A DNA stretch of 59,357 nt from an uncultured Methanomicrobiales archaeon (GTDB taxonomy: Archaea > Halobacteriota > Methanomicrobia > Methanomicrobiales > Methanospirillaceae), in contig CAIULN010000027.1 of the NCBI GenBank assembly GCA_903900025.1, positions 1-59,357 on the forward strand. The letters run 5' to 3'. Below, piece after piece: positions 1 to 8,103 of the stretch; the first letter of the stretch is position 1, and every line of letters starts with the position of its first letter. Made by a program: the position numbers and the translations under genes. The notes beneath the pieces were generated by a model, which worked only from the letters and a program-made list of their open reading frames with translations, had not been told where the DNA came from and did no database searches.

Positions 1-240
1 CGATTATTGAGAATTCTGGATTACCTTACAAAGGAATTACCACTCGCAATGAAAGACGGAGGCATACAGGCATTTGAAAGGATGTATGACAATGGAAAGA
101 AGCATATCCTCAACGATGGCGAATACTGCATTGGATTTAGTCAATGGGCAAAACTGTGCAGGAATGCCGGATTTAAGAACGTGGAAGTCAGCCCGCTGAA
201 AGAGTTTGAATGGTTCAAAGTACTGGTGGCAACAAAATAA
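1..240 (+). CDS. C-terminal fragment of a probable SAM-dependent methyltransferase
   Basis: The reading frame is open from the first base of the window, so the gene's 5' part lies outside and the TTG at position 7 need not be its start. The last 79 residues remain. The end of the protein (AGFKNVEVSPLKEFEWFKVL, then VATK) has the look of the final beta-strand region of class I SAM-dependent methyltransferases, where a G-F-x-x-V-x-V strand is followed by an aromatic-rich strand. The SAM-binding motif itself is not visible. Function is therefore only suggested. A T-rich stretch (291-296) follows the stop and may end transcription. Confidence 0.5.
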   Translation, partial: RLLRILDYLTKELPLAMKDGGIQAFERMYDNGKKHILNDGEYCIGFSQWAKLCRNAGFKNVEVSPLKEFEWFKVLVATK

Positions 241-310
241 AAAGGCAGTTGGCAATAAACACCATTTGTAAACCGATGAAAGTCTGAAGGTTTTTTATTA
301 AATGAGGGAT

Positions 311-339
311 GGGGGGGTCACCTCTCAGCCCACCCCCCC
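311..339. repeat. Poly-G/poly-C inverted repeat, copy 1
   Basis: Seven G (311-317) and seven C (333-339) can pair around a 15-base loop. The G run continues as GGGGGGGTCACC, and a TTTATTAAA sequence lies just upstream. The same arrangement recurs at 1151-1202 on the other side of the next gene, so this is one of a pair. It could act as a terminator hairpin or G-quadruplex, or be a small dispersed repeat. A further C6 tract sits at 353-358. Confidence 0.55.
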
Positions 340-466
340 TCATGCCAGCCCTCCCCCCACACGCCCTCTTTCTTTTTTGATGGTGGGAATGCCTGCCGGA
401 ATACACTTTCATTATGCTCCCGTAAGAGACAGGCTCATAATACTCCTGACCTCCAATACAGTACGC

Positions 467-1144
467 ATGGAGAAGAAGATCGCCTTCGCTTTCCTGTACA
501 TTCTTATATTTCCTGCGCTGATCCTCGTCCTTTCCGGAGATTTCCTTTGGCCTGAAGGCTGGATCTTCTGCATCTGGTTTATTCTTCTCTGTTTTTCGAC
601 AATCCTGTACCTGGAGCAAAAAGACCCCGCCCTGCTTGCAGAACGGTACCAGAAACCCGGTACCGGCAACCAGGAACGCTGGGACAGGTATGTTGTCTAT
701 GGGATCGTGATCGGGTTCATCCTCTGGATCGTCATCATGCCCCTCGATGCAAAACGGTTCGGATGGTCTCCCGTATTCCCCCTGTGGCTGAAGGTTCTCG
801 GTGGAGCCGGCTTGGCCGGATCATTTTTCCTGTTCTTCCGGTCATACACCGATAACACGTTCCTGTCGCCCCTTGTCAGGATCCAAAAGGACAGGAAGCA
901 GCGCGTAGTGTCGACAGGAGTATATGGATTTGTCAGGCATCCCATGTACCTTGGTGCGATCCTGATGTTTGTCGGGGCACCCCTGCTTCTTTCCTCATTC
1001 TACGGTGTGCTCGCGGGTTGTGCCCTGACCATTCTTCTTATGGCAAGGATACTGGGGGAAGAAGTGATGCTGAGCCGGGACCTGGAAGGCTACCGGGAGT
1101 ACATGCAGAACGTCCGTTACCGGCTTTTTCCTTTTCTCTGGTAG
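467..1144 (+). CDS. Isoprenylcysteine carboxyl methyltransferase-family membrane protein
   Basis: A 225-residue integral membrane protein with about five hydrophobic segments. The C-terminal half carries the ICMT/PEMT-type signature: GVYGFVRHPMYLG followed by a hydrophobic helix, then GEE, GYREYMQNVRYRLFPFLW. In this family the RHPxY and E-E elements bind SAM at the membrane surface. The substrate in archaea is not established; phospholipid or isoprenoid methylation is possible. The start at ATG 467 is chosen because the 55 codons upstream are proline-rich, low-complexity translation of the poly-C repeat and have no family counterpart. The gene stands alone between two poly-G/C hairpins. Confidence 0.8.
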   Translation: MEKKIAFAFLYILIFPALILVLSGDFLWPEGWIFCIWFILLCFSTILYLEQKDPALLAERYQKPGTGNQERWDRYVVYGIVIGFILWIVIMPLDAKRFGWSPVFPLWLKVLGGAGLAGSFFLFFRSYTDNTFLSPLVRIQKDRKQRVVSTGVYGFVRHPMYLGAILMFVGAPLLLSSFYGVLAGCALTILLMARILGEEVMLSRDLEGYREYMQNVRYRLFPFLW

Positions 1145-1169
1145 CGGCAATTTATTAAAAAAAATAATC

Positions 1170-1202
1170 GGGGGGGGGGTCACCCTGATACCCCCCTCCC
1201 CC
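1170..1202. repeat. Poly-G/poly-C inverted repeat, copy 2
   Basis: Ten G (1170-1179) face six C (1191-1196) and a further C run to 1202. The core GGGGGGGTCACC is identical to copy 1 at 311-322, and TTTATTAAA (1151-1159) again lies upstream. It follows the methyltransferase-like gene by 25 bases and could serve as its terminator. Homopolymer tracts of this length are prone to slippage. Confidence 0.55.
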
Positions 1203-1249
1203 TTACTTATTTGATCATTTACCCCCCTCGTTTTCACCCTCATGCCCTC

Positions 1250-1530
1250 ATGTTCTCAGCGACCTCCCGACGGTGGCAGGGTGGCACCCCCCGCTCGCAG
1301 ACAGAGGGGATACCCCCCCACCCGCTGAGATCAAGGCCCTTTCAGCGATCGCGCAAGGGGTCTCACGGGCACGAAGACCACCCCCACCCCCACCGTGGAC
1401 ATATGAGCGGGTACCCCCCCCTCTGCTCCCGCTTATGGTGCAGGCGCTGCCCGAAGGATCGTTCAAGGTTGCCGTGGCAATCTGGGTTACGAATCCGGAT
1501 AACGAATGGGGTGAGGAGATGATCCGGTGA
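1250..1530 (+). other. Possible decayed coding region with C-tract expansions
   Basis: The 443 bases between the methyltransferase-like gene and the MBF1 gene hold no clear gene. One frame (ATG 1273 to stop 1530, 85 codons) has a plausible protein-like end (ALPEGSFKVAVAIWVTNPDN) but is interrupted by strings of proline from C-tracts at 1285-1290, 1313-1319, 1380-1398 and 1414-1420. This looks like a gene remnant invaded or expanded by C-runs, though it may be non-coding. I do not recognise a family. Confidence 0.2.
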
Positions 1531-1587
1531 TATCCTGCACAATACCGTAATCAGTCTCGTTAAAAAAAGGAGAAAAAAGACTGTCTC

Positions 1588-2097
1588 TTATTTTTTTACT
1601 TTTTTGATTACTGTAACATCACCAAGTGTCGGGGTGAGTTTGCCGGGCACCTTTTTTTCCGTTTCTGTGATTGCAGTGTCAATCAGCCGGATTTCAAGCG
1701 CCTTTTCCAGTTTCCTGCGCACGGCATCTTCCGGGATGAGTTCGCCCTTTTCAATCTTTTTTATCAGCAGTTCCCGCTCCTTCATCTGCATCGCAAGATC
1801 CTTCTGGGAGAGCCCTTTTTCCATCCGTGCATGACGGATCCGCTCGCTATAGTCATCAACAATCTCTCCCTCCATATAATCAAAAAGATCCCGTTTCCGG
1901 CGGACCGTAGGGGGTGGCGGTGCTGGTCGTGCCGCTTGCCCGGGTCCTGCGACAGGACGGCGGATATCTGTCCTTTTTGGTTGCTGGACCTCGGTGCCGT
2001 ACTTCTCGCATCTGCTGCAGACCTGCAGTTCCGCCCCCTCGACACGAACCAGTTTCGGTGTGCCACGGACCGTTTCGCCGCACATTTCGCACTGCAT
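1588..2097 (-). CDS. Archaeal MBF1-type zinc-ribbon/HTH transcription factor
   Basis: A 169-residue protein starting MQCEMCGE at 2097; the upstream 22 codons run back through the promoter region and are not part of it. The N-terminus has a zinc ribbon (CxxC at residues 3-6 and CSRC about 25 residues later), then a proline-rich linker. A Cro/XRE helix-turn-helix follows ([20 protein letters not shown]) and a lysine-rich tail ends the protein. This order is that of archaeal multiprotein bridging factor 1. In eukaryotes MBF1 bridges TBP and activators and binds ribosomes; the archaeal role is less clear. It is divergent from PAN with only 55 bases between the start codons. I know archaeal MBF1 genes are often found near proteasome genes. 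Confidence 0.88.
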   Translation of the reverse strand: MQCEMCGETVRGTPKLVRVEGAELQVCSRCEKYGTEVQQPKRTDIRRPVAGPGQAARPAPPPPTVRRKRDLFDYMEGEIVDDYSERIRHARMEKGLSQKDLAMQMKERELLIKKIEKGELIPEDAVRRKLEKALEIRLIDTAITETEKKVPGKLTPTLGDVTVIKKVKK

Positions 2098-2112
2098 AAT
2101 CCTCACAAACAC

Positions 2113-2120
2113 TTTATATG
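2113..2120 (+). promoter_or_regulatory. TATA box for the first PAN gene
   Basis: TTTATATG lies 33 bases upstream of the PAN ATG, in the 55-base divergent region. A match on the opposite strand (TAGATATTTA, 2131-2140) is placed suitably for the MBF1 gene. The two core promoters overlap back to back, so the genes may compete or be co-regulated. Confidence 0.45.
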
Positions 2121-2152
2121 CAGTTTTCCCTAAATATCTAATTGATACTGTA

Positions 2153-3472
2153 ATGGGAGACATCCTCCGTACGGAAACGGCACAGGATACCCAGAATCCT
2201 GAGGACCTGTACCGACTCTATCGTTCCCTGTCTGAACAGCTCCGTGACCAGCTCGTCCAGATCGAGAACGACAAGCGCGAACTCGAAGAGCAGCTGAACA
2301 AGCGCGTTCTTGACCTCGAAGCCCGGAACATGGAACTGCGGGAGCAGCTCCGGCAGACTGATGCTGACAGACGGTACATCGAGACCAAGAAGATGCAGTA
2401 CGAACGTGAAGTACGCAAGCTGAAAAGCGAGAGCGAGCAGCTGCGAAGCCCCCCGCTCATCATCGGTACTATCACCGATGTCATCGATGCAAATCGTGTG
2501 ATTGTGCGCAGCAGCGCCGGACCGCGTTTTCTCGTACGCAGCTCCCAGAACATCACCCCCGAAGACCTGAAGCCCGGTGTACGGTGCACGCTCAACCAGC
2601 AGTCACTTGCAATTGTCGAACTTCTGCCGACCAGTTTCGATGCCCAGATATATGGGATGGAGGTCGTGGACTCCCCGCAGGAGACCTATGCAGATATCGG
2701 GGGGCTTGAAGCACAGATCAATGAGATAAAAGAAGCCGTTGAGCTCCCCCTCAAGCGTCCCGACCTTTTCCTGCGGATCGGTATCGACCCGCCAAAAGGG
2801 GTGCTCCTCCACGGACCCCCGGGTACCGGAAAGACACTTCTTGCAAAGGCCGTGGCGCATGAGACCAACGCCCATTTCATGAGGGTTGTGGGATCAGAAC
2901 TTGTCCAGAAATATATCGGCGAGGGAGCCCGTCTGGTCCGGGAGCTCTTTGAACTGGGAAAAAAGAGGGCACCGACTATCATCTTCATTGACGAGATCGA
3001 TGCAGTCGGGGCTTCGCGCACCGAGGCGAATACGAGTGGAGATCGTGAGGTTCAGCGCACGCTCATGCAGCTGCTCGCCGGCATGGACGGGTTCGAGAAC
3101 CGTGGCGATGTGAAGATCATTGGGGCAACAAACCGGATCGATATTCTCGACCGTGCCCTGCTCCGCCCGGGGCGGTTTGACCGGATCATTGAGATCCCGC
3201 TCCCCGATATCAAGGGCCGGCTCTCGATCTTAAAGGTCCATACACGCGCCCTCAGCATGGATGAAAGCGTGAACCTCGAGGAGATTGCTGCATTCACCGA
3301 TCAGAAGAATGGTGCTGACCTCAGGGCGATCTGCATGGAGGCGGGCATGTTCGCGATACGCAAAGAGCGTGCCTCGATCACTCATCAGGACTTCCTGTGG
3401 GCGATTGAAAAGGTTGCCAATGACTTTAACCGGCACCGTGTTGCGGATGTTGAAGGCGCGATGTTCGCGTAA
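2153..3472 (+). CDS. pan: Proteasome-activating nucleotidase (PAN), copy A
   Basis: A hexameric AAA+ ATPase of 439 residues that unfolds proteins and threads them into the 20S proteasome. The N-terminal third is a long charged coiled coil (about residues 15-95). An OB domain follows, then the AAA module with Walker A GPPGTGKT (about 221-228), Walker [10 protein letters not shown] (about 276) and the arginine-finger region LLRPGRFDR. The C-terminus is AMFA, a variant of the HbYX motif that opens the proteasome gate, with Phe for Tyr. The ATG at 2153 is used because upstream codons are the antisense of MBF1. A second PAN lies 0.7 kb downstream in convergent orientation. Confidence 0.95.
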   Translation: MGDILRTETAQDTQNPEDLYRLYRSLSEQLRDQLVQIENDKRELEEQLNKRVLDLEARNMELREQLRQTDADRRYIETKKMQYEREVRKLKSESEQLRSPPLIIGTITDVIDANRVIVRSSAGPRFLVRSSQNITPEDLKPGVRCTLNQQSLAIVELLPTSFDAQIYGMEVVDSPQETYADIGGLEAQINEIKEAVELPLKRPDLFLRIGIDPPKGVLLHGPPGTGKTLLAKAVAHETNAHFMRVVGSELVQKYIGEGARLVRELFELGKKRAPTIIFIDEIDAVGASRTEANTSGDREVQRTLMQLLAGMDGFENRGDVKIIGATNRIDILDRALLRPGRFDRIIEIPLPDIKGRLSILKVHTRALSMDESVNLEEIAAFTDQKNGADLRAICMEAGMFAIRKERASITHQDFLWAIEKVANDFNRHRVADVEGAMFA

Positions 3473-3590
3473 GGGTATTTTTTCTTTTTTTTGCGATTGT
3501 GTAATTCCGGCGCCAAATCTCAGTTCATGGTATCAGGTGCAGAAATTATTCCGTCTCTTTTTTCAACACTACAAGCATTGATTGCAATAT

Positions 3591-4097
3591 TCACGTATCC
3601 AGCTCATCCGGTACACCGCCAGTCTCCTCAACCAACTCCGGCTCTTCAAGTGCAATATCCTCCACCTCGTCTTCTCTGCACCAGACTTCAATCGCGGTAT
3701 CCACTCCGATGACATCTTGGTGATATTCCTCCACGGTAGATCCGGCACTCATAACAACAGCGCTGATCAACTGCCCGTTCCGGAACCCGTAAAGCCGGCG
3801 GAATTTCCAGACATCATCAAGCACGACCGTTCGCTCGTAATAGACGTCCTGTGCGAGCGTGTGGGTGCAGTATACCCCTTTTTTCAGCTCAAACAGGACT
3901 TCGCGGACATACCGCCTGATATACCAGCGGAGTTCGGATACCAGCGACAGGGCACTCCCCAGCGATGTTACGGAAATAACCACGCCGCAGGGTACCTTTT
4001 TCGGATGGTAAAACCGGAGTGCAATCCTGCTTGTCTCTGAAGCAAAAAGGGTGTGGTGGAGATCGACACCGTCCCGCTGAATCAACAGGGTATTCAT
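3591..4097 (-). CDS. Conserved-looking hypothetical protein between the two PAN genes
   Basis: A 168-residue soluble protein with no signal peptide or membrane segment. It begins MNTLLIQRDGVDLHHTLFAS and has a basic middle (SELRWYIRRYVREVLFELKK) and a strongly acidic C-terminus (DEVEDIALEEPELVEE). I do not recognise its family. It lies between the two PAN genes, reading in the same direction as the second one, whose stop is 43 bases away from this gene's start. That could place it in a PAN-B transcript as a partner or adaptor, but this is inference from position only. Confidence 0.7.
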   Translation of the reverse strand: MNTLLIQRDGVDLHHTLFASETSRIALRFYHPKKVPCGVVISVTSLGSALSLVSELRWYIRRYVREVLFELKKGVYCTHTLAQDVYYERTVVLDDVWKFRRLYGFRNGQLISAVVMSAGSTVEEYHQDVIGVDTAIEVWCREDEVEDIALEEPELVEETGGVPDELDT

Positions 4098-4139
4098 GGA
4101 GGTCGTAAGGATGCATGCGCCATATCCACAGAGATATGG

Positions 4140-5300
4140 TCAGGTATACATGCGGTTGTCTGACACCTTCTCATTTTTCACCTTGTGGACGGCATCGATG
4201 AAGTCACTGCGTTCAACCGCCACTGCATCCCTCCTGACTGCCATCATACCGGCTTCACGGCAGACTGCCTGGATCTCGGCACCCGTGGCATTCTCTGTCA
4301 GGGCAGTGATCTCAGTGAGGTCCACCCCGGCAAGCTGCATCTTTCCGGAATGGATTTTCAGAATCTCAAGTCTCCCCTTTGCATCCGGCAGCGGGATCTC
4401 GATAATACGGTCAAACCGTCCCGGGCGGAGCAGGGCGGGGTCGAGCATGTCGACACGGTTGGTCGCAGCCATGATCCGTACATCCCCCCGGTTATCAAAT
4501 CCGTCCATCTCAGCGAGGAGCTGCATCATCGTGCGCTGGACTTCAGCACTTCCCGATGTCCCGTCGTTGGAACGTGTACTCCCCACAGCGTCGATCTCAT
4601 CGATAAAGACAATCGCGGGTGCCCGCTCGCGTGCGAGCATAAAGAGCTCGCGGACCAGTCCCGCACCTTCCCCGATGAATTTGTGCACCAGTTCGCTCCC
4701 CGACATCCGGATAAAGGTCGCTTTCGCTTCATGGGCAACCGCCTTTGCAATGAGGGTCTTTCCCGTCCCGGGAGATCCGTGGAGCAGGATGCCTTTTGGG
4801 GGTTCAACGCCGATACGCCGGAAGATTTCAGGTTTGGTAAGCGGGTACTCGACCGCTTCGCGAACCTCCTTGATTGTGTGTTCCAGCCCCCCGATGTCTG
4901 CATAGGATATGGTGGGTGACTCCTCCAGCTCCATTATCCGTACCCGCGAATCGTAGATGTTCCCGATCAGTTTGACAATCGAGAGCGCGTTATTGACTGC
5001 CACTTTTGCACCGGGTTTTAACAACGGGATGAGGTCTTCACTTGCCTGGGTGAGGTACTCCTGGTTGTTACCCTGCTGGCGGAGATAGACCTCGCCGGTC
5101 TCAAGTATATCCACAACAACAGCGACAAAGAGCGGGATCCGTTTGAGCTGGTTGTTCTCCCGCCGGAGCTGGCTGTTCTCTTTTGTGAGTTCTTCAACAT
5201 GCAACTTCGATTCAAGAACCATTGCCTCAAGTTCGTTCAGCTGGATCCGTACCTTGAGGTCATCGGGAGTTGCAGCGGTACTTGTCGCGCTCTCTTCCAT
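4140..5300 (-). CDS. Proteasome-activating nucleotidase (PAN), copy B
   Basis: A 387-residue AAA+ ATPase starting MEESATSTAA at 5300, shorter than copy A because its N-terminal coiled coil is only about 40 residues (about 15-54). An OB region (about 57-125) and the AAA module follow. Walker A is GSPGTGKT (175-182), with Ser where nearly all PAN/Rpt proteins have Pro, and Walker B is [11 protein letters not shown]. The C-terminus NRMYT is a true HbYX motif (Met-Tyr-Thr), which fits docking to the 20S ring. Two PANs are known in some archaea, for example PanA and PanB of Haloferax, where they form different complexes. Whether A and B form mixed hexamers here cannot be read from sequence. Confidence 0.92.
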   Translation of the reverse strand: MEESATSTAATPDDLKVRIQLNELEAMVLESKLHVEELTKENSQLRRENNQLKRIPLFVAVVVDILETGEVYLRQQGNNQEYLTQASEDLIPLLKPGAKVAVNNALSIVKLIGNIYDSRVRIMELEESPTISYADIGGLEHTIKEVREAVEYPLTKPEIFRRIGVEPPKGILLHGSPGTGKTLIAKAVAHEAKATFIRMSGSELVHKFIGEGAGLVRELFMLARERAPAIVFIDEIDAVGSTRSNDGTSGSAEVQRTMMQLLAEMDGFDNRGDVRIMAATNRVDMLDPALLRPGRFDRIIEIPLPDAKGRLEILKIHSGKMQLAGVDLTEITALTENATGAEIQAVCREAGMMAVRRDAVAVERSDFIDAVHKVKNEKVSDNRMYT

Positions 5301-5344
5301 ATAAATCTTATATCTCAATCTTCAAACATAAATTAGGTGTTATT

Positions 5345-5758
5345 TTGATAATTTCCGGACGAAGCATTTCCCGCGGGATTGGGACGGGAGAATTGCTGGT
5401 AAGTCCTGTACCGATCTCGTTTTTGTCAGGTGTTGATCCGGAATCCGGAATCATTGTCGAGAAAGGTCATCCCCTTCAGGGCAAATGCATCACCGGCAAA
5501 GTCCTTGCGTTTCCTTATGGCAAGGGATCAACGGTTGGCTCCTATGTCCTGTATGCTCTGAGCCGGAACGGGCATGCCCCCGCTGCCATCATCAACGAGG
5601 AGGCAGAACCTATCATCGTCACCGGTGCTATCATCGGCAGAATCCCGGTGGTCGACCATCTGGATGTCCCGATCAGCAGGTTGAAGAACGGTGTCCGCAC
5701 AACGGTGGATGGTGACCGGGGAGAACTGGTGTATAACGGTGAACTGGCAGAACTCTAA
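5345..5758 (+). CDS. Aconitase X swivel (small) subunit, probable phosphomevalonate dehydratase small subunit
   Basis: A 137-residue protein of the DUF126/AcnX swivel-domain family, with IISGRSISRGIGTGELLVS at the start and the GKGSTVGSYVLYAL turn typical of aconitase swivel domains. In archaea the AcnX large and small subunits form mevalonate-5-phosphate dehydratase of the archaeal mevalonate pathway, which makes isoprenoid lipids. The start is taken as TTG 5345: no ATG lies in frame nearby, the match to the family begins there, and GGTG (5336-5339) sits at ribosome-binding distance. The large subunit is not in the window, so the two subunits are encoded apart. Confidence 0.82.
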   Translation: MIISGRSISRGIGTGELLVSPVPISFLSGVDPESGIIVEKGHPLQGKCITGKVLAFPYGKGSTVGSYVLYALSRNGHAPAAIINEEAEPIIVTGAIIGRIPVVDHLDVPISRLKNGVRTTVDGDRGELVYNGELAEL

Positions 5759-5811
5759 AACCTTATCCGTGGAGCACAAAAATCATATCATGACCGCTCG
5801 TATGTTCTGAC

Positions 5812-6288
5812 ATGCAATCCAAAATCTTTGTCCCCATCATTATCCTATGTGCTCTTATCGCATGTGCCGGATGTACCGCCACACAGAGTGCCCCCCCTCC
5901 CGGTACCAGTGGCGTTTCCGGCACACCAACCGTAAAAGAGGGTGCGAGCAGCTTGGTTCCCGGGCCGACAGACAGCATGCCTGACTACAATGCGGTCACG
6001 GTCGATGTCGGTGAGAAGGATTATCTTGGCATTATCCCGGTAATCTTCCAGGGAGGCAAAGGGCTGGGTGCCACAAAAAAGATCGATGTAAAACTCACCC
6101 GGGTTGACGGGTCTGTCCAGACTGCAACGGTCGGAACCATGAAAGGTGACGAAGTGGAGCTGCAGGGAACCCGGGGGTCAGGGTCAGAGAGAGGGCAGGC
6201 TGACCGGGTCGAGGTATGGGTCACCATGAACAATGGGCAGACGTATAAGATTGTCGATGTACTGCGTGAGTACCGCTCCCGCGGATGA
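5812..6288 (+). CDS. Small lipoprotein of unknown function
   Basis: A 158-residue exported protein. A hydrophobic signal segment (about residues 4-18) ends in a lipobox-like ACAGC, so Cys21 would be lipid-modified and anchor the protein outside the membrane. A low-complexity Ser/Pro/Thr/Gly linker follows, then a compact beta-rich domain (about 60-155) with alternating V/T strands and a basic end. I do not recognise the domain. It has its own position between the AcnX subunit and the radical SAM gene, with 53 and 58 bases on either side. Confidence 0.75.
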   Translation: MQSKIFVPIIILCALIACAGCTATQSAPPPGTSGVSGTPTVKEGASSLVPGPTDSMPDYNAVTVDVGEKDYLGIIPVIFQGGKGLGATKKIDVKLTRVDGSVQTATVGTMKGDEVELQGTRGSGSERGQADRVEVWVTMNNGQTYKIVDVLREYRSRG

Positions 6289-6346
6289 CCGCTTTTTTTA
6301 GATCATTACACTTTTTTGGCCATACAAAAGGTTTCCAGTTAATTTC

Positions 6347-7465
6347 ATGAACGTCAACTGGCGGCTGATCCATGCGGCACGCAACTCCTATGCGGTACTC
6401 TCTTCCGCCTGCGAACAGGCCGGGTTCATCCTGCACCCCGTAGAAAAACCAGCAGATGATGTGACCTGTTACTCTCTCAACTCTCTCAATGAACCAGCCG
6501 TGCGTCACGAAATTGCCCATGCCGGTTGCATCACAATTGCCGGTGGCCCCCACGCGACCGCCCGGTACACGGACGTCGCCCGGTACGCGGATTATGTGGT
6601 TGTTGGTGAAGGCGAGTATACGCTCGTACGGCTCCTCGAAGCGATCAGGTCCGGTACCGATACCAGAATCCCCGGTGTGGCGACAAAAGACCACTACGCA
6701 CCGGCGGATTCAAGTGTCCGGCTCGATGCCTATCCAGCATTCTCACAGATGAAGGGATACGTGGAGATCTCCCGGGGGTGCCCGTTTTCCTGCGGCTACT
6801 GCCAGACCCCAAGGATATTCGGGCACTGCATGCACCACCGGTCCATCGATGCAATCGCATCATTCGCAAACCGGTACCAGCACTCCCGGTTTGTCAGCCC
6901 CAATGCGTTTGCCTATGGTTCTGATGGCATTCATCCCAGATTTGAAAAAATCGAACGGCTCTTTTCAGCTCTTGACCATTCGATCTATTTTGGCACGTTT
7001 CCCTCCGAAGTCCGCCCGGAGTTCGTGAATGACCGGTCGCTCGAACTTATCACCGGATACTGCGCAAACACAAAACTCCACTTTGGTGCCCAGTCAGGGA
7101 GCGATACGGTGCTGGAGCGGCTGCACCGGGGCCATACGGTGGGGGATGTAATCAATGCGGTAGAGCTCTGCCGTGACCATGGGATCACGCCGGTGGTGGA
7201 TTTTATTGTGGGATTTCCGTTTGAAACTGACGAGGACCAGAATGATACCGTGCAGCTGATCTCGTGGGTTGCACGGGACGGGATGGTGCATGCACACCGT
7301 TTTCTTTCGCTCCCCGGAACTCCCCTTGCCGGAACATCCGTGCGTCCGCTTCTTCCCAATACCGCGCAGTTTTTGGGAAAACTTGCCCTTCTGGGGAAAC
7401 TGACAGGTTCCTGGAATGCCCCTGAGATAAGGTTTTTTAGACGCCCTTCAAATGATATACCATGA
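6347..7465 (+). CDS. B12-binding domain/radical SAM protein (MJ_1487-like)
   Basis: A 372-residue radical SAM enzyme. The N-terminal ~110 residues form a cobalamin-binding-like Rossmann region (AGGPHA, VVVGEGEYTLVRLLEA). The radical SAM core has the cluster motif CPFSCGYC (Cys145, 149, 152), then the typical GAQSGSDTVLERLHRGHT and DFIVGFPFET strand-helix elements. Order and length fit the archaeal family known from M. jannaschii MJ1487. The substrate is unknown. The gene overlaps the next one by four bases (ATGA), so they are likely translated as a pair. Confidence 0.85.
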   Translation: MNVNWRLIHAARNSYAVLSSACEQAGFILHPVEKPADDVTCYSLNSLNEPAVRHEIAHAGCITIAGGPHATARYTDVARYADYVVVGEGEYTLVRLLEAIRSGTDTRIPGVATKDHYAPADSSVRLDAYPAFSQMKGYVEISRGCPFSCGYCQTPRIFGHCMHHRSIDAIASFANRYQHSRFVSPNAFAYGSDGIHPRFEKIERLFSALDHSIYFGTFPSEVRPEFVNDRSLELITGYCANTKLHFGAQSGSDTVLERLHRGHTVGDVINAVELCRDHGITPVVDFIVGFPFETDEDQNDTVQLISWVARDGMVHAHRFLSLPGTPLAGTSVRPLLPNTAQFLGKLALLGKLTGSWNAPEIRFFRRPSNDIP

Positions 7466-8103
7466 AAGATGTGCTATTGATAGCAGATCTCCACGGTGAA
7501 TTCGGTAAAATTGATTCATTTCTTGATTTATCCCCCGACGCTGTCTTTATTGCTGGCGATATCACCAATATGGGACCTGTTGACGACGTTGACGATGTTC
7601 TTTCACGCATCGATGTGCCATGTTTTGCTGTTCCCGGCAATTGCGATCCCCGTGAGATAATCGATACCCTTGAACACTCCGATACCGTCTGCCTCCATGG
7701 TTCCCGGATTAACCTCGGGGCGATGACCATTGTCGGCATCGGGGGCTCAAACCCGACGCCATTTAACACGCCGTTTGAGCTGACCGATAAACAGATCGAT
7801 GACCTCCTCCACAAGGCGATGGCAAAGATGGAAAAAACCGTGCATAATGTCCTGCTCTGCCATGCACCTCCCTACGGCATCCTTGACAAACCCGCCGGTG
7901 ACCATGTCGGGAGCAAAAGCATCCAGCGCCATATGAAGGCATTTGACCTTGTCTGCTGTGCCCATATCCATGAGCAGCGTGGTGTCATGGATGTCGCAGG
8001 TACAAAGGTGATCAATCCGGGAGCAGCAATGCTGGGGTATTGTGCTATGCTGCACTTCGGCACGGAGCCCAAGGATATCAAAGTCGAACTGCTCACGGTC
8101 TAG
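7462..8103 (+). CDS. Calcineurin-like metallophosphoesterase
   Basis: A 213-residue phosphoesterase with the full two-metal site set: DLHG near the N-terminus (Asp9, His11), GDITN, GNCD, LCHAPPYG and CAHIHEQRG. This matches the small archaeal YfcE-like phosphodiesterases. The natural substrate is not known; such enzymes cleave phosphodiesters in vitro. Its start overlaps the radical SAM stop. Its 3' end overlaps the convergent CYTH gene by 11 bases. Confidence 0.9.
   Translation: MKDVLLIADLHGEFGKIDSFLDLSPDAVFIAGDITNMGPVDDVDDVLSRIDVPCFAVPGNCDPREIIDTLEHSDTVCLHGSRINLGAMTIVGIGGSNPTPFNTPFELTDKQIDDLLHKAMAKMEKTVHNVLLCHAPPYGILDKPAGDHVGSKSIQRHMKAFDLVCCAHIHEQRGVMDVAGTKVINPGAAMLGYCAMLHFGTEPKDIKVELLTV

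Noticed and set aside
311-1420. G/C tracts considered as a CRISPR array
   Set aside because: No regular spacers or repeat of constant length; only two hairpin copies and scattered C-runs, and no cas genes in the window.
4096-4905. 269- and 244-codon plus-strand frames over PAN-B
   Set aside because: They are Ser/Arg-rich antisense translations of the PAN-B AAA domain.
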